NCBI GenBank assembly: GCA_043825615.1
Contig: JBDRRS010000001.1
Span: 1-9,741, forward strand
DNA: 9,741 nt
Source of the DNA: JBDRMV01 sp043825615
Lineage (GTDB): Bacteria > CG03
Direction of reading: 5' to 3'
The notes under the pieces are model-generated. The model ran no database searches. It saw only the letters and a program-made list of their open reading frames with translations, and was not told the origin of the DNA. Positions 1 through 7,095 of this stretch are shown here, piece after piece (position 1 is the stretch's first letter; every line of letters starts with the position of its first letter). The translations under genes were made by a program, and so were the position numbers.

Positions 1-2
1 CC

Positions 3-41
3 GGAAATGTGGCCGAGCGCGGCGAGCTAATCATCATTTGA
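3..41 (+). CDS. Possible 3' end of an upstream gene
   Basis: Frame 3 reads GNVAERGELIII and then TGA at 39-41. The residues and codons look like an ordinary protein C-terminus, but twelve codons are too few to name a family. Frame 1 also stays open until TAA at 28-30, so the frame choice is uncertain. If real, the gene is convergent with the sensor kinase gene that ends at 222. Confidence 0.2.
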   Translation, partial: GNVAERGELIII

Positions 42-70
42 TTGATTTTCCCGATTGAACTTTATACAAT
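42..70 (+). promoter_or_regulatory. Sigma70-like promoter facing the kinase gene 3' end
   Basis: A TTGATT -35 box (42-47) is separated by exactly 17 bp from a TACAAT -10 box (65-70). No convincing plus-strand gene follows. Transcription from here would run through 71-221, which contains a small hairpin (CTCGAA 103-108 / TTCGAG 114-119), and then antisense into the kinase gene. The 12 bases ending in the -10 box recur exactly at 7202-7213, in the promoter of the Bax-inhibitor-like gene. The box match is good, but activity is inferred. Confidence 0.35.
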
Positions 71-221
71 CTCTTTAGTGAAAAGAAATCTTAAGGATTA
101 TCCTCGAAATGGGTTCGAGCAAGGTTTAATAAGGTCGACCAACTCGCGTTCCCGTTCATTGAATAATTTCAGTAGAACATCGGAATAAAAAGACATGAAA
201 AATCTCAAGGCAAAGCGTTCA

Positions 222-2912
222 TTATTGATTCGCCTTCGGCGCATCAAGTATTCCCCTTATTTTCTTTGCCAGAGAGTTCGAGTCAAAAGGCTTCTGGAGA
301 AAATTTATATTCACCGCTAATATACCGTTCTCAACAATGGCATTTTCCGTATAACCGGAAATGAAAAGCGTTTTTATATCAGGACGCTCACGGATGATAT
401 GTTCGGCGGTTTCCTTCCCGTTCAATTTTCCGGGCAATATGATGTCTGTTATCAGCATATGGATTTCATCCTTGTATTTTTTGATAAGTTTCTCAGCTTC
501 AGCGCCGTTTGAAGCTAAAAGCGGATTATACCCGAATACTTTAAGAATCTGATGGATTGTCTCCCGCACCATTTTCTCATCTTCCACCACCAATATAGTT
601 TCTGTGCCTTTTAAAGATTTTTTAGAGATTTGCTCCTTAGCAATTATATCGGCTTTGCCGTATATCCGGGGGAAATATATTTTGAAAGTTGTTCCCTGTC
701 CCGGCTCGCTATAGACGCGGATGTCGCCGCCGCTTTGTTTGACTATTCCGTAAACAGTGGATAATCCTAATCCGGAACCCTTATCGCCTTTTGTGGTAAA
801 GAACGGCTCAAAAATATGGGCTATGATTTCTTTTTCCATACCGGCGCCGCTGTCACTGATTGCCAGCATAATATAAGAACCGGGGCTCATGTCAACATGG
901 GATTTTACGTAATTCTCGTCTAATTCGACGTTTGCAGTTTCAAATGTAAGTTTGCCGCCCTTGGGCATGGCCGCCTTGGCGTTAATTGCCAGATTCATAA
1001 TAATCTGTTCGGCTTGAACCGGGTCAATACTGATATTTCCAAGTTTATCCGCAGGACGGATATTGAGTTCAATGTCTTCGCCGATTATTCGAACCAGCAT
1101 TTTCGAAATATTACTTACTAAATCGTTCAGGTTAAGCGTTTCAGGACGGAGCACCTGTTTACGGCTGAAAGCTAATAATTGCGCAATTAAATCTCTCCCT
1201 TTTATCGTAGCCGTTTTGATTTCCGTAAAATTGCTCCGCAGCGCTTTCTTATCGGAAAGAAAATGAACACTTAAATCACTTAAGCATAAAATTGGCGTCA
1301 AAAGATTATTAAAATCATGGGCAATGGCTCCGACAAATTGACCGATAGCTTCCATCTTCTGCGACTGTAAAAGCTGCTTCTGCAGGTTTTCCCTTTCCTC
1401 TTCGGCTTTCTTGTGCTCCGTAATGTCCTGTTGCACTGCCACGGAATTGAGAATATCCCCCTCCTCATCTCTATTTGTATTAACACTGAAGAGTACAATG
1501 CGCCTATTCCCTTCCTTTGTGATAATGACCATTTCTTCGTTTCTGAGTTCTCCGGTTTCCTGCCGCATTGCTGTAAGCCGCCTTATTTTCTGCAGTGATT
1601 CAGGAGCGTAAACACTCTGCAGTGGTTTTCCCACAAGATGTTCCTTCCGGTAGCATAGTGTGTCGAGCGCGGCCTTGTTGACGTCAAGTATCATATCCTC
1701 CGGTGAAACTATGTAGCAGTACGCCGGAGCGTTCTCAAAGAATTGCCGGAACCGTTCTTCGCTCTTCCTCAGGGCGTTGCGTGACTGCTCCAGGGCTTCG
1801 CTCCACTCCTGTAGTTCATCCCTTGCTTTCTTAAGTGATATTACCATCTGATTGAAGGAATGGGCAAGCATCCCTATCTCATTAGAGGATATCACCTCAA
1901 CCGATGTTGATAGGTCCCCTTGAGCAACTCTTTTGGCTGCGCCGGCTAACTGGCCGACAGGCCCCGCAATCTGTCTTGCCATCAGCCAGCCCGCCGGCAG
2001 AACTATAAGGACGCCGGCAATTACTACCCATATAATCACAGTCCTCAGCCGCCCAACTTCAGCGTACATATTTGAAATGGGCCTCTGTATCAGCACTCCC
2101 CATCCCAGTTTGCCGACGGGCATATATGTCCCGAGCGCCTCGCGGCCTAACTCGTCCGTGTAACCTTTCATTGTTCCCGATTCACCAGCCAGGACAGCCT
2201 TGACAACAGGCAGCCCGCTCAGGTCAACCCCCTGAACTTGCTCCAGATTAGTATGGGCAATTACAGTGCCATGATTGGCAATCACGAGCACGTTACCGTC
2301 GTCCCCGATATTAACGCCCATGAACGAACGCATTATCCTCCGGTAGCTGATATCTGCGAATATGACCCCGACCACCGTTCTGCCGTCGTCAGCTATGATA
2401 GGTAAGGTAATGGTTTGTATCGGTTCTAATGTCGTCGGCTCAATGTAGATGTCGGAAAAAACCTTATCGCCTCTACTGGCTACTTGAAAATTTGGCATTC
2501 TGGACACATTCTCCAGTTGTCCGCTGCCTGTTCGGTAAATCGGCATGCCTTCCATATCCGCCACGCAGACGCCGGTTATCTCCGGGAAGGCCCTTCGGAC
2601 ACGGTCAACCCCGACGGGTATCTTTGCTGCATCCATGAGGCGCAGTTCCGGCGTTTGGGCAAGCAGCGTCAGGGTTGGTTTGATATCTGCCAGCTCCGCC
2701 TCTATCTCTTGAGCTACACGAGCGGCGAAATTCCGGTCCCCGTCGCAAATTTTCCGGGTGACGATATTTCTGCTGTACTGCAGCACAAACCAGCCGGATA
2801 CCCCCAGACACACGACCATAATAAGGGCAAAGACCAGAAATATCTCGCGAAAAAGACTATTAAAGCGGAGCAAACCATTACTTTGGATTTTGTTATTACC
2901 CACCACGTTCAT
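222..2912 (-). CDS. Hybrid sensor histidine kinase / response regulator (Cache-HAMP-PAS-HisKA-HATPase-REC)
   Basis: An 896-residue inner-membrane sensor kinase. One membrane helix near 23-45 and another near 291-311 enclose a large extracytoplasmic sensor region (about 50-285) that looks like a double Cache domain. A HAMP linker (about 311-365) and a short coiled coil lead to a PAS domain (about 385-500). The H-box AIAHDFNNLL gives the phospho-accepting His532. ATP-binding boxes follow: N-box with N640/N644, G1 DSGAGM (687-692), F-box FEPFFTTK (701-708) and G2 GSGLGL (712-717). The C-terminal receiver (about 771-890) keeps the acidic pair E777/D778, phospho-acceptor D823, S852 and K874, so all catalytic positions seem intact. 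The gene starts 60 bp after the betaine-type binding protein on the same strand, suggesting cotranscription. The region before ATG 2912 lacks a strong ribosome site. No separate DNA-binding output protein is encoded nearby. The ligand is unknown. Confidence 0.93.
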   Translation of the reverse strand: MNVVGNNKIQSNGLLRFNSLFREIFLVFALIMVVCLGVSGWFVLQYSRNIVTRKICDGDRNFAARVAQEIEAELADIKPTLTLLAQTPELRLMDAAKIPVGVDRVRRAFPEITGVCVADMEGMPIYRTGSGQLENVSRMPNFQVASRGDKVFSDIYIEPTTLEPIQTITLPIIADDGRTVVGVIFADISYRRIMRSFMGVNIGDDGNVLVIANHGTVIAHTNLEQVQGVDLSGLPVVKAVLAGESGTMKGYTDELGREALGTYMPVGKLGWGVLIQRPISNMYAEVGRLRTVIIWVVIAGVLIVLPAGWLMARQIAGPVGQLAGAAKRVAQGDLSTSVEVISSNEIGMLAHSFNQMVISLKKARDELQEWSEALEQSRNALRKSEERFRQFFENAPAYCYIVSPEDMILDVNKAALDTLCYRKEHLVGKPLQSVYAPESLQKIRRLTAMRQETGELRNEEMVIITKEGNRRIVLFSVNTNRDEEGDILNSVAVQQDITEHKKAEEERENLQKQLLQSQKMEAIGQFVGAIAHDFNNLLTPILCLSDLSVHFLSDKKALRSNFTEIKTATIKGRDLIAQLLAFSRKQVLRPETLNLNDLVSNISKMLVRIIGEDIELNIRPADKLGNISIDPVQAEQIIMNLAINAKAAMPKGGKLTFETANVELDENYVKSHVDMSPGSYIMLAISDSGAGMEKEIIAHIFEPFFTTKGDKGSGLGLSTVYGIVKQSGGDIRVYSEPGQGTTFKIYFPRIYGKADIIAKEQISKKSLKGTETILVVEDEKMVRETIHQILKVFGYNPLLASNGAEAEKLIKKYKDEIHMLITDIILPGKLNGKETAEHIIRERPDIKTLFISGYTENAIVENGILAVNINFLQKPFDSNSLAKKIRGILDAPKANQ

Positions 2913-2972
2913 TTACCGACTTATAGACGGCCCGCTCCCTGCGAAACCTGAGCACCGGCAACTGAAATCTCG

Positions 2973-3998
2973 TCACTTTTTTATCAAGCGATGTTTAACC
3001 AGATACTTGCGGGCAACCTGATCCGCTTTCATCATTTTGATGTCCACCTCGGCGTTAAGCGCCTGCCAGATTTTTTGACCTTCGGCAACTATCTCAATCG
3101 TGGCAGGCTTGCCTCCGCCGGGGAAGGCGGCCGCCAGTTCATTGAGAATATCCGCAATCTCAGGATACTGATTAAGGACTTCCGCTCTGACATAGGGCGT
3201 CAAGTCATACGGAGGAAAGAATGCCCGGTCATCCGGATACACATGCCAGCCATATTTAGTAATCAGGGGATCGGTGCCGAAGACTATTGCCACTTCGCAC
3301 TGACGGGTCTCTAAACCCTTCATTGAAGCCCCGGGCGCCCCGGTCATGAGGAAGGCCTCGTCCACGCTGAACCCGTAGAACGCCTCCAGGGCGGGCAGGC
3401 CGTCAGGGCGTTCGGAGAATTCAAAGGTAACAAAAGTCTTGATCTTTCCTTCATTCTTTCTATAAAGCGCCGCCAAATCGGACAGGGTTGCGGCATCGTG
3501 CGCTTTAGCGAATGCGGCCCATGAAACTAAAGCATATGTGTTGTTGTTCCAAATCGGATCCAGCCAGATGAAACCTTTGCCTTTTTCCTCTTTTTTTACA
3601 AGCTCGTAAAGTTCACTGTTGTCAATTCCTTGCTCATACGTGTGACCGAGGTGCAGCATCCAGGCGGTACCGGTATAGGCGGCGCAGATATCTATGCCGC
3701 CGGATTCCATCCCCTGCCGGAGAGCCGTGGTGGAGATGTCCGATACGAGATTAACCTTGAATCCGCGGTTTTCCAGCAGCTGCTTCATCATCTGACCTAT
3801 AATGCGCTGCTCCGTAAAGTTTTTGTTTCCGACGGTTACCTTCTTAATTGTCTGCGGCGCGGGTGACTTGCATCCTGTTACCGGAAGAATCAAGGCAAGC
3901 GACAAAACTATTGCAGCAGTTAGTTTACACATCTTTTTACGGGGAAATAATAATTTCCGGAGTCGGTTCCGCGCTGGTTTTAGTAAATTATTTTTCAT
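2973..3998 (-). CDS. Glycine betaine/choline-type ABC substrate-binding lipoprotein (OpuC/OsmF-like), orphan
   Basis: A 341-residue exported ligand-binding protein of the quaternary-amine (OpuAC) family. A basic N-terminus (to about residue 26) and a hydrophobic stretch lead to lipobox VTGC, with Cys43 as the lipid anchor. Family landmarks follow in order: VGNKNFTEQ (56-64), AYTGT (107-111), LDPIWNNNTYAL (146-157), FSERPDGLPAL (194-204), GTDPL (241-245) and FPPYDLTPY (261-269). Tyrosines in such motifs usually form the aromatic cage around a trimethylammonium group. I chose ATG 3998, preceded by a GAGAG-type site. The farther ATG at 4040 lies inside the loop of the upstream terminator, and a third ATG at 3932 (residue 23) has a poorer ribosome site. 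No permease or ATPase gene adjoins it, unlike normal opuC operons. The next gene downstream is the sensor kinase. A transcription attenuator precedes it. The exact ligand is inferred only from family. Confidence 0.9.
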   Translation of the reverse strand: MKNNLLKPARNRLRKLLFPRKKMCKLTAAIVLSLALILPVTGCKSPAPQTIKKVTVGNKNFTEQRIIGQMMKQLLENRGFKVNLVSDISTTALRQGMESGGIDICAAYTGTAWMLHLGHTYEQGIDNSELYELVKKEEKGKGFIWLDPIWNNNTYALVSWAAFAKAHDAATLSDLAALYRKNEGKIKTFVTFEFSERPDGLPALEAFYGFSVDEAFLMTGAPGASMKGLETRQCEVAIVFGTDPLITKYGWHVYPDDRAFFPPYDLTPYVRAEVLNQYPEIADILNELAAAFPGGGKPATIEIVAEGQKIWQALNAEVDIKMMKADQVARKYLVKHRLIKK

Positions 3999-4019
3999 TA
4001 TACTCTCACTTGCTACAAT

Positions 4020-4084
4020 AAAAAAGGGGCGACAAATCAATCCCCAGTAACAAACTACTGAACCTAAGAATTGGCTGTCGCCCC
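4020..4084 (-). terminator. Intrinsic terminator in the leader of the binding-protein gene
   Basis: On the minus strand GGGGCGACA (4084-4076) pairs perfectly with TGTCGCCCC (4034-4026), and six T follow at once (4025-4020). Inside, CAAT pairs with ATTG, and CAGTA with TACTG around a GTTTGT loop, extending the structure. The run of T lies only on the minus-strand side, so the direction is clear. It sits 22 nt before the chosen start codon, as expected for attenuation. Confidence 0.75.
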
Positions 4085-4132
4085 AAAAGCGCCAGCTTTC
4101 TTCGTAGTAGTTTGTTAGAGGAATCTCCCTCT
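4026..4132 (-). promoter_or_regulatory. Candidate cis-regulatory RNA (attenuator or riboswitch-like leader)
   Basis: On the minus strand TAACAAACTACT (4116-4105) pairs over 12 bp with AGTAGTTTGTTA (4059-4048). Nested inside are AAGAA/TTCTT and a GCTG-CGC / GCG-CAGC stem with a G·A mismatch. This folded arm contains the 5' half of the terminator stem, and its 3' strand is the terminator's inner hairpin, so the two folds compete. A small AGAGG/CCTCT hairpin (about 4132-4117) lies just before it. I recognise no known class: T-box, TPP, SAM, cobalamin, c-di-GMP and ydaO signatures are absent to my eye. Whether a ligand, a protein or the leader peptide drives the switch cannot be told. Confidence 0.6.
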
Positions 4133-4191
4133 TTACGAAAAAACTGTTTTGTAAATTTCTTTAATTAAATTTCTTTTTTAACTGCCTCCTA

Positions 4192-4220
4192 CTAATATTC
4201 TCTTTTTTTCTTTTGGTGAA
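4192..4220 (-). promoter_or_regulatory. Weak promoter candidate for the binding-protein leader
   Basis: On the minus strand TTCACC (4220-4215) and TATTAG (4197-4192) are 17 bp apart, each matching four of six consensus positions. A start near 4185 would place the whole attenuator in the leader RNA. The A/T-rich context makes chance matches likely. TTGCTA (4260-4255) with TAATTT 17 bp further is an alternative. Confidence 0.2.
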
Positions 4221-4234
4221 CAACATAATTCAAA

Positions 4235-4285
4235 TTATTCAACTGCTTTATTTATAGCAAATTTTATTGCCGTTGTCTTCGCCAT
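4235..4285 (-). CDS. Possible 16-residue leader peptide
   Basis: The frame MAKTTAIKFAINKAVE ends at TAA 4237-4235. A strong GGAGG ribosome site (4299-4295) lies 9 nt before the ATG, which is the main support. It precedes the attenuator of the binding-protein gene on the same strand, about 100 nt upstream. The frame stays open upstream to a stop near 4340, and after the TAA it would reopen for about 18 codons, so a decayed gene start is the alternative. I recognise no homologue. The Lys and Ala content shows no run of one amino acid of the kind classical amino-acid attenuators use. Confidence 0.25.
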   Translation of the reverse strand: MAKTTAIKFAINKAVE

Positions 4286-4379
4286 TTGTACCCGCCTCCG
4301 CTTCCCTTCAGCGACCAGGCTTTTCGTTTTTTTTTTTAACTAAAGCCCGGGGATGGTTCCGGTTATAAAAGAGTTCCTT

Positions 4380-4408
4380 TTGTAATTCTTTTCAAAATCA
4401 GTTAATAT
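4380..4408 (+). promoter_or_regulatory. Promoter candidate of the DEAD-box helicase
   Basis: TTGTAA (4380-4385), 17 bp, then TAATAT (4403-4408). Transcription would begin about 4414-4416, at the ATG itself, which would make the mRNA leaderless or nearly so. TTATAA at 4363-4368 could be another -10 box but has no good -35 partner. Confidence 0.35.
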
Positions 4409-4414
4409 AGGAAT

Positions 4415-5602
4415 ATGGGAAATTTTACAGACCTTGGAATCAACCAGTCGCTCGTGCGCATTCTTAAAGGAAATAAGTTCGAGCGCCCGACCGACATACA
4501 GGAGAAGACCATTCCTCTGATACTGAAAGGGAAGGACCTTATCGGTCAGGCGGAAACAGGTTCCGGAAAAACCGCCGCCTGCGTGATTCCGCTGATACAG
4601 CAGATTGACAAAAAGCTGAATGACGTGCAGGTCCTCATACTGACCCCGACGAGGGAACTCGCCCTGCAGTACCTGACGGAAGTCAGTTCCATTGCCATAC
4701 CCTATGGTGTGACGCCGTTCGTGGTTTACGGCGGCTTCAACAGGGACATACACCTCGCCAAACTGCGGGACGGTGTGCAGATTCTGGTCGCGACGCCCGG
4801 CCGTCTCATAGATATCATTTATAACGACTATTTTTCTCTGGAGCACCTGAAGACGCTGGTCATAGATGAAGCGGATGAAATGCTGAAAATGGGGTTTATA
4901 GAGGATGTGGATTTTATCAATGACTGCATCGTGCAGAAACATCAGACCCTGCTGTTTTCGGCTACCATGCCCGACCCCATCAAACGCCTTACGAAAAAAT
5001 ATATGAAAGATGCCGTGCATATCCGGCTGAACAGGGAACAGGTGTCGCCGGTCAACCTGAAACACTATTTTATCCGCGTTGAACGGGGTAACAAAGAGAG
5101 GGTGCTGAAGGAACTTCTCTCAAAAGGGGATATCTCTCAGGCGATTGTATTCTGCAACACAAGGCACCGCGTGAAGGACGTGTTCAGTAATATCCGGTCC
5201 GCGGTGAGGGGCATAGATTATCTTCACGGCGGACTGGAGCAGAACGTCCGGACAATCATCGTCGAAAAATTCAGGAAAAGGAGAACGAGATATTTGATTA
5301 CGACCGACGTTATGGCGCGGGGCATAGACATCAGCAGCGTGAGCCACATTATTAATTATGACCTCCCGCGGCACCCGGAGATATACATACACCGCACCGG
5401 CAGGACCGCCCGTCTGGGAAATAAGGGCACGGCCGTTTCGCTGGTCTCCCCGGCGGATAAAGAACTTTATGAGGATATCAAGAAAATTGCAGACATCAGT
5501 CCTGTCCCGTTTAAGAGTGAACAATACAGCCGCGTCTCGGCCCCCGCTCCCAGCCGCTACGAGAAAAAACCCCTCCACCGGCCCGGAAGGCGCAATATCT
5601 GA
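4415..5602 (+). CDS. DEAD-box ATP-dependent RNA helicase
   Basis: A 395-residue superfamily 2 RNA helicase that unwinds short RNA duplexes with ATP, as in ribosome assembly, RNA decay or cold adaptation. All core motifs are visible: Q motif (F22 and PTDIQ 25-29), motif I AETGSGKT (46-53), Ia PTREL (78-82), GG (106-107), Ib TPGR (127-130), II DEAD (151-154), III SAT (182-184), IV IVFCNTR (244-250), V TTDVMARGID (296-305) and VI HRTGRTAR (326-333). After the core only a short basic tail of about 30 residues remains, so it lacks the long RNA-binding C-terminus of DeaD/CsdA. The start fits the usual family N-terminus, and an in-frame stop at 4403-4405 excludes an earlier one. An AGGA sits only about 2 nt before the ATG, too close for a normal ribosome site. 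Its cellular substrate cannot be read from sequence. Confidence 0.96.
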   Translation: MGNFTDLGINQSLVRILKGNKFERPTDIQEKTIPLILKGKDLIGQAETGSGKTAACVIPLIQQIDKKLNDVQVLILTPTRELALQYLTEVSSIAIPYGVTPFVVYGGFNRDIHLAKLRDGVQILVATPGRLIDIIYNDYFSLEHLKTLVIDEADEMLKMGFIEDVDFINDCIVQKHQTLLFSATMPDPIKRLTKKYMKDAVHIRLNREQVSPVNLKHYFIRVERGNKERVLKELLSKGDISQAIVFCNTRHRVKDVFSNIRSAVRGIDYLHGGLEQNVRTIIVEKFRKRRTRYLITTDVMARGIDISSVSHIINYDLPRHPEIYIHRTGRTARLGNKGTAVSLVSPADKELYEDIKKIADISPVPFKSEQYSRVSAPAPSRYEKKPLHRPGRRNI

Positions 5603-5667
5603 GCGGGAAAAAAACATAACTAAAAAAAGTAGGATGTCCGCTTTTCCTTTTTCCGTCGCGTGGAAAT

Positions 5668-5696
5668 TTGATTTGCGCGGAATAATTTTGTATTTA
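5668..5696 (+). promoter_or_regulatory. Weak promoter candidate of mgtE
   Basis: TTGATT (5668-5673) is followed after 17 bp by TATTTA (5691-5696). The -35 box is good, but the -10 matches only three positions. A TATAGG (5695-5700) is an alternative -10. The resulting leader of about 50 nt would hold one hairpin, GCGGGA (5707-5712) with TCCCGC (5722-5727). The leader is too short for an M-box Mg2+ riboswitch and none is seen. Confidence 0.25.
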
Positions 5697-5750
5697 TAGG
5701 GGGCTTGCGGGAGCGGATGAGTCCCGCGGAAAAATAAAAGAGGGTTTTTA

Positions 5751-7094
5751 ATGATCGGAAAACTTTTAATTCCCGAAATCGAAGAACTGCTGAAAAACAA
5801 GCAATGGGACGCCTTGAAGAAGTTTCTTGAGGACTCCTATCCGTCGGATATCGCCGATTTGATACAGGACTTTGATGAGCGGGAAGCGGCGATTCTGTTC
5901 CGCCTTTTATCTAAAGGAGCGGCGTTTGACGTCTTTGCGGAACTGGAACCGGAGTTTCAGGAAAGCATTCTGAAACAGATGAGCAGCCAGCATATAGAGG
6001 AAATCATTTCCGAACTCGAGCCCGACGACAGGACTAAACTTTTTGAAGAACTGCCCGGAAACTTCACCCGAGCCCTGCTCAACCTTCTTTCGGCGGAGGA
6101 AAGGAAAGAGGCTCTTGCCGTACTCGCTTACCCTGAAAACAGTGTCGGAAGATTGATTACTCCCGATTTTGTGGCGGTCAGACCCGATTGGAAGGTTGAA
6201 AAGGTTTTTATACATATTCGCCGCAGGGGAAAAGATGCGGAAACAATTGACAGAATTTATATTGTGGACGACAAATGGCGTCTTCTTGACGACATTCCCG
6301 TGAAAAGGTTTATTTTCGCGGATACTCAGCAGCCGGTCGAATCTCTTATGGACAGAAGATTTATTTCACTTTTCGCCTATGAGGACCAGGAAAGCGCCAT
6401 AAGAATTATGAAAAAATACAACCTCGTCGCTCTCCCCGTGACGGATTCCGAAGGAACAATGATAGGCATCGTGACGATTGACGATATCGTGGACGTTATG
6501 GAGGAAGAAGCGACGGAGGACTTCCACAAAACAGCGGCGGTTGCGCCGCTGGAAAAAAACTACACGGCGTCTTCCCCATTTTTCCTTTATAAGAAAAGGG
6601 TGGGCTGGCTGCTTTTGCTGCTTATAGCGGGCTTTCTTTCGTCGTCCGTTATCGCGCATTACAAGGAGTCAATTCAACTGGTAATCGCCCTCGCTTTTTT
6701 TATTCCTGTTTTAACGGGGAGCGGCGGGAACACCGCCACACAGGCGGCGGCGATTGTCATTCGCGCGCTGGCCGTCGGCGAACTTGATTTCAAGGACTGG
6801 TTCAGGGTCGTGAAAAGGGAACTCTTAACAGGCGCTTTTTTGGGCCTGACGCTGGGTGCGGTTCTTTTTCTATGGGGGACAATCTGGAAAGGCGGTCATC
6901 AAATAGGAATTGTCGTGGGCCTGTCAATGATAGGAATAATCTTGTGGGCGAATCTGATAGGGAGTATTCTTCCGATAATTCTCACGAAACTGAAACTTGA
7001 CCCCGCGGTGATAAGCAGTCCTTTCCTCGCGACGATTCTTGACGCGAGCGGGCTGCTTCTTTATTTTTCAATAGCGAAAATCATTCTGCAGTAA
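5751..7094 (+). CDS. mgtE: MgtE-family magnesium transporter/channel
   Basis: A 447-residue inner-membrane Mg2+ uptake channel of normal family length. The N-terminal helical MgtE_N domain spans about residues 10-130 and carries acidic repeats such as LEPEFQ and LEPDDR. Two CBS domains follow (about 137-185 and 197-252). In studied MgtE proteins these cytosolic parts bind Mg2+ and close the pore when the ion is plentiful. Five membrane helices occupy about 283-447. The hallmark LTGSGGNTATQ (321-331) with IRALAVGEL follows the second helix. D431, in the last helix motif ATILDASG, corresponds to the conserved pore aspartate of MgtE (Asp432 in Thermus thermophilus). AGAGGG ends 6 nt before the ATG, a good ribosome site. 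The gene stands 148 bp after the helicase with no clear terminator between, so read-through is possible. Nothing looks truncated. Confidence 0.96.
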   Translation: MIGKLLIPEIEELLKNKQWDALKKFLEDSYPSDIADLIQDFDEREAAILFRLLSKGAAFDVFAELEPEFQESILKQMSSQHIEEIISELEPDDRTKLFEELPGNFTRALLNLLSAEERKEALAVLAYPENSVGRLITPDFVAVRPDWKVEKVFIHIRRRGKDAETIDRIYIVDDKWRLLDDIPVKRFIFADTQQPVESLMDRRFISLFAYEDQESAIRIMKKYNLVALPVTDSEGTMIGIVTIDDIVDVMEEEATEDFHKTAAVAPLEKNYTASSPFFLYKKRVGWLLLLLIAGFLSSSVIAHYKESIQLVIALAFFIPVLTGSGGNTATQAAAIVIRALAVGELDFKDWFRVVKRELLTGAFLGLTLGAVLFLWGTIWKGGHQIGIVVGLSMIGIILWANLIGSILPIILTKLKLDPAVISSPFLATILDASGLLLYFSIAKIILQ

Positions 7095-7095
7095 G

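Larger units (their letters stand above)
4041..4414. other. Divergent 374-bp intergenic region, A/T-rich
   Basis: This gap separates the minus-strand binding-protein gene from the plus-strand helicase gene. It holds most of the attenuator (up to 4132), an A-rich minus-strand stretch of about 4133-4230 with an isolated AGGAGG (4190-4185), a possible leader peptide ORF (4285-4235), a run of T at about 4327-4337, and the helicase promoter candidate. No larger gene is supported on either strand. Confidence 0.7.

Noticed and set aside
103..125. tRNA T-arm-like GGGTTCGAGC
   Set aside because: The arm does not have a five-pair stem around the loop, and no acceptor, D or anticodon arms are present.
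186..330. Plus-strand small basic frame starting at ATG about 195 (about 41 codons)
   Set aside because: Most of it is antisense to the kinase receiver domain. The Arg/Lys content mirrors those codons, and the ribosome site is poor.
2484..2951. Plus-strand frame of 155 codons across the kinase 5' end
   Set aside because: It is antisense to the Cache and transmembrane coding region, without a ribosome site or domain.
3999..4040. N-terminal extension of the binding protein to ATG 4040
   Set aside because: That start lies within the loop and 3' half of the intrinsic terminator, and it would put 14 extra residues before an already complete lipoprotein signal.
4161..4226. Minus-strand frame MLFTKRKKENISRRQ... 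(21 codons)
   Set aside because: No ribosome site precedes it, and the Lys-rich content simply reflects A-rich DNA.
5707..5735. Hammerhead-ribozyme-like core (CGGATGAG ... GGAAAA) before mgtE
   Set aside because: The core needs CTGATGA, but the second base is G, and the stem II bases do not pair in the required register. No matching third stem is seen.
4340..5800. Minus-strand open frames of 241 and 226 codons across the helicase gene
   Set aside because: They lie over a helicase frame with all motifs intact, have no recognisable domains, and one crosses into the mgtE start.
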